A DNA stretch of 5,514 nucleotides. Source: Candidatus Bathyarchaeota archaeon (lineage in GTDB: Archaea; Thermoproteota; Bathyarchaeia; Bathyarchaeales; Bathycorpusculaceae). The stretch spans positions 1-5,514 of the forward strand of contig DAOUSM010000074.1 of assembly GCA_030627225.1 (NCBI GenBank). Direction: 5' to 3'. Below are positions 4,983 to 5,514 of the stretch, piece by piece. A model generated the notes under the pieces. The model saw only the letters and a program-made list of their open reading frames with translations, was not told the DNA's origin and did no database searches. Every line of letters begins with the position of its first letter. The first letter of the stretch is position 1. Position numbers and translations under genes: made by a program.

Positions 4983-5514
4983 TTATGGTGGTATTGCGAA
5001 TTTTTCTGCGTATTTGCCTGTGATTGTTACCAAGTCTAGTATGCCTACGTGGCAGAGGTCGCTTGCGTCTAGGTCTGCTCCTGCTAGGAACCGTGGGTCG
5101 AATATGCCGTCGCCTCTTGAGCAGTAAGCTGCCGTGGCTTTCACGACGTCTAGTATGTCGATCTTGTAGTGGCCGCTGCGTGGTTTTTCTGTGCCTTCCC
5201 AGTACCATTTCCAGTCAACCTCGCCTAGCGGTGGTGTTTCCATGAAGAAGTATGGGTTCTTGTTTAGGGTGCAGAAGCCGCCTACGTATGGCTCTACGGC
5301 TATTGGGTAGTGTGTGCCGTAGCTGTACATGGTGTCTTTCCAGTCCAGTCCAAGGTTTCCGCCTAGGTAGAAGCCTCCAGCACCGCCAGGTATAGCCTTA
5401 TAATAGTTGATTGTTACAGAGGCTCCTTCTGGCACGTTCTCGTTGACAAAGACGTTGTGGCACCAGACGTCGTAGCCCGCTCTGATGTAGAAGTTAGTGC
5501 ATTCGTGTATCGGC
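4983..5514 (-). CDS. C-terminal part of a secreted protein with a dockerin-like tail, probable substrate-binding protein (5' end beyond window)
   Basis: The open frame continues past the right edge; the GTG at 5435 is an internal valine codon, so the visible part is 176 residues and the N-terminus is missing. The first 100 or so residues look like extracellular beta-rich sequence (ASVTINYY, GGFYLGGNLGLDWKDT, PIAVEPYVGGF) with many aromatic and glycine residues and three cysteines. After FFMETPPLGEVDWKWYWEG comes a dockerin-like pair of half-repeats. The position just upstream of dppB on the same strand, and the lack of any other binding protein in view, suggest the solute-binding lipoprotein (SBP_bac_5 type) of this importer, with a C-terminal extension. 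The binding fold itself is not visible, so another secreted protein is possible. Local GC looks higher than in the permease genes. Confidence 0.75.
   Translation of the reverse strand, partial: PIHECTNFYIRAGYDVWCHNVFVNENVPEGASVTINYYKAIPGGAGGFYLGGNLGLDWKDTMYSYGTHYPIAVEPYVGGFCTLNKNPYFFMETPPLGEVDWKWYWEGTEKPRSGHYKIDILDVVKATAAYCSRGDGIFDPRFLAGADLDASDLCHVGILDLVTITGKYAEKFAIPP
4998..5171 (-). other. Degenerate dockerin-like domain (two half-repeats)
   Basis: Two helix-forming repeats, KIDILDVVKATAAYC and VGILDLVTITGKYAEKF, are joined by a linker that includes GADLDASDLCH. The I-L-D-hydrophobic pattern and the spacing match dockerin-type F-hand repeats. The first loop keeps only the aspartates at positions 9 and 12 (PRSGHYKIDILD). 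The second keeps aspartates at 1 and 3 but is two residues too long before ILD. Each half carries one cysteine, so a disulfide may stand in for calcium binding. Confidence 0.65.

Noticed and set aside
4873..5208. Arginine-rich minus-strand frame overlapping the dockerin-like tail
   Set aside because: Extremely Arg/His/Pro-rich and out of frame with the coherent dockerin-like coding sequence.
4983..5435. The GTG at 5435 considered as the start of a small separate gene
   Set aside because: The frame stays open upstream to the window edge with coherent sequence (for example NFYIRAGYDVWCHNVFV), so the GTG encodes an internal valine.

Overview
The window holds most of one archaeal oligopeptide/dipeptide-type (Dpp/Opp family) ABC importer locus, nearly all on the minus strand. 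Read in the direction of transcription, from the right edge leftward, it contains: the C-terminal 176 residues of a secreted protein, probably the substrate-binding protein; a DppB-type permease; a DppC-type permease carrying a very large extracellular insert; a small plus-strand gene of unknown function; a DppD-type ATPase; and the first 132 residues of a DppF-type ATPase that runs off the left edge.

An archaeal host is suggested by TATA/BRE-like promoter elements, Shine-Dalgarno sites of the GGGTGA type, several N-glycosylation sequons in the extracellular part of DppC, and a degenerate dockerin-like tail on the secreted protein. Base composition is moderate. The style resembles Bathyarchaeia and related uncultured Thermoproteota, but that is an impression from sequence style and was not tested by a search.

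Layout: 1-397 dppF (partial); 403-1365 dppD; 1366-1480 divergent promoter region with a 7+7 bp inverted repeat at the predicted dppD start site; 1481-1888 small plus-strand gene; 1909-3756 dppC; 3761-4750 dppB; 4751-4982 leader and intergenic gap with a T-tract and promoter candidates; 4983-5514 C-terminal part of the secreted protein. No intergenic stretch exceeds 300 bases. I see no RNA gene, CRISPR array or mobile element.

How the parts work together: the binding protein captures a solute outside the cell, DppB and DppC form the membrane channel, and DppD and DppF hydrolyse ATP. The genes fall into three apparent transcription units: binding protein, dppBC, and dppDF. Within dppBC and dppDF the upstream stop codon lies inside the Shine-Dalgarno site of the next gene, suggesting translational coupling. 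The most unusual features are the roughly 300-residue insert in DppC, whose second half looks like a jelly-roll or carbohydrate-binding-type beta-sandwich, the divergent dockerin-like tail, and the opposite-strand gene that splits the permease and ATPase pairs. Family annotation says peptide, but archaeal members of this family also import oligosaccharides, so the substrate remains open.
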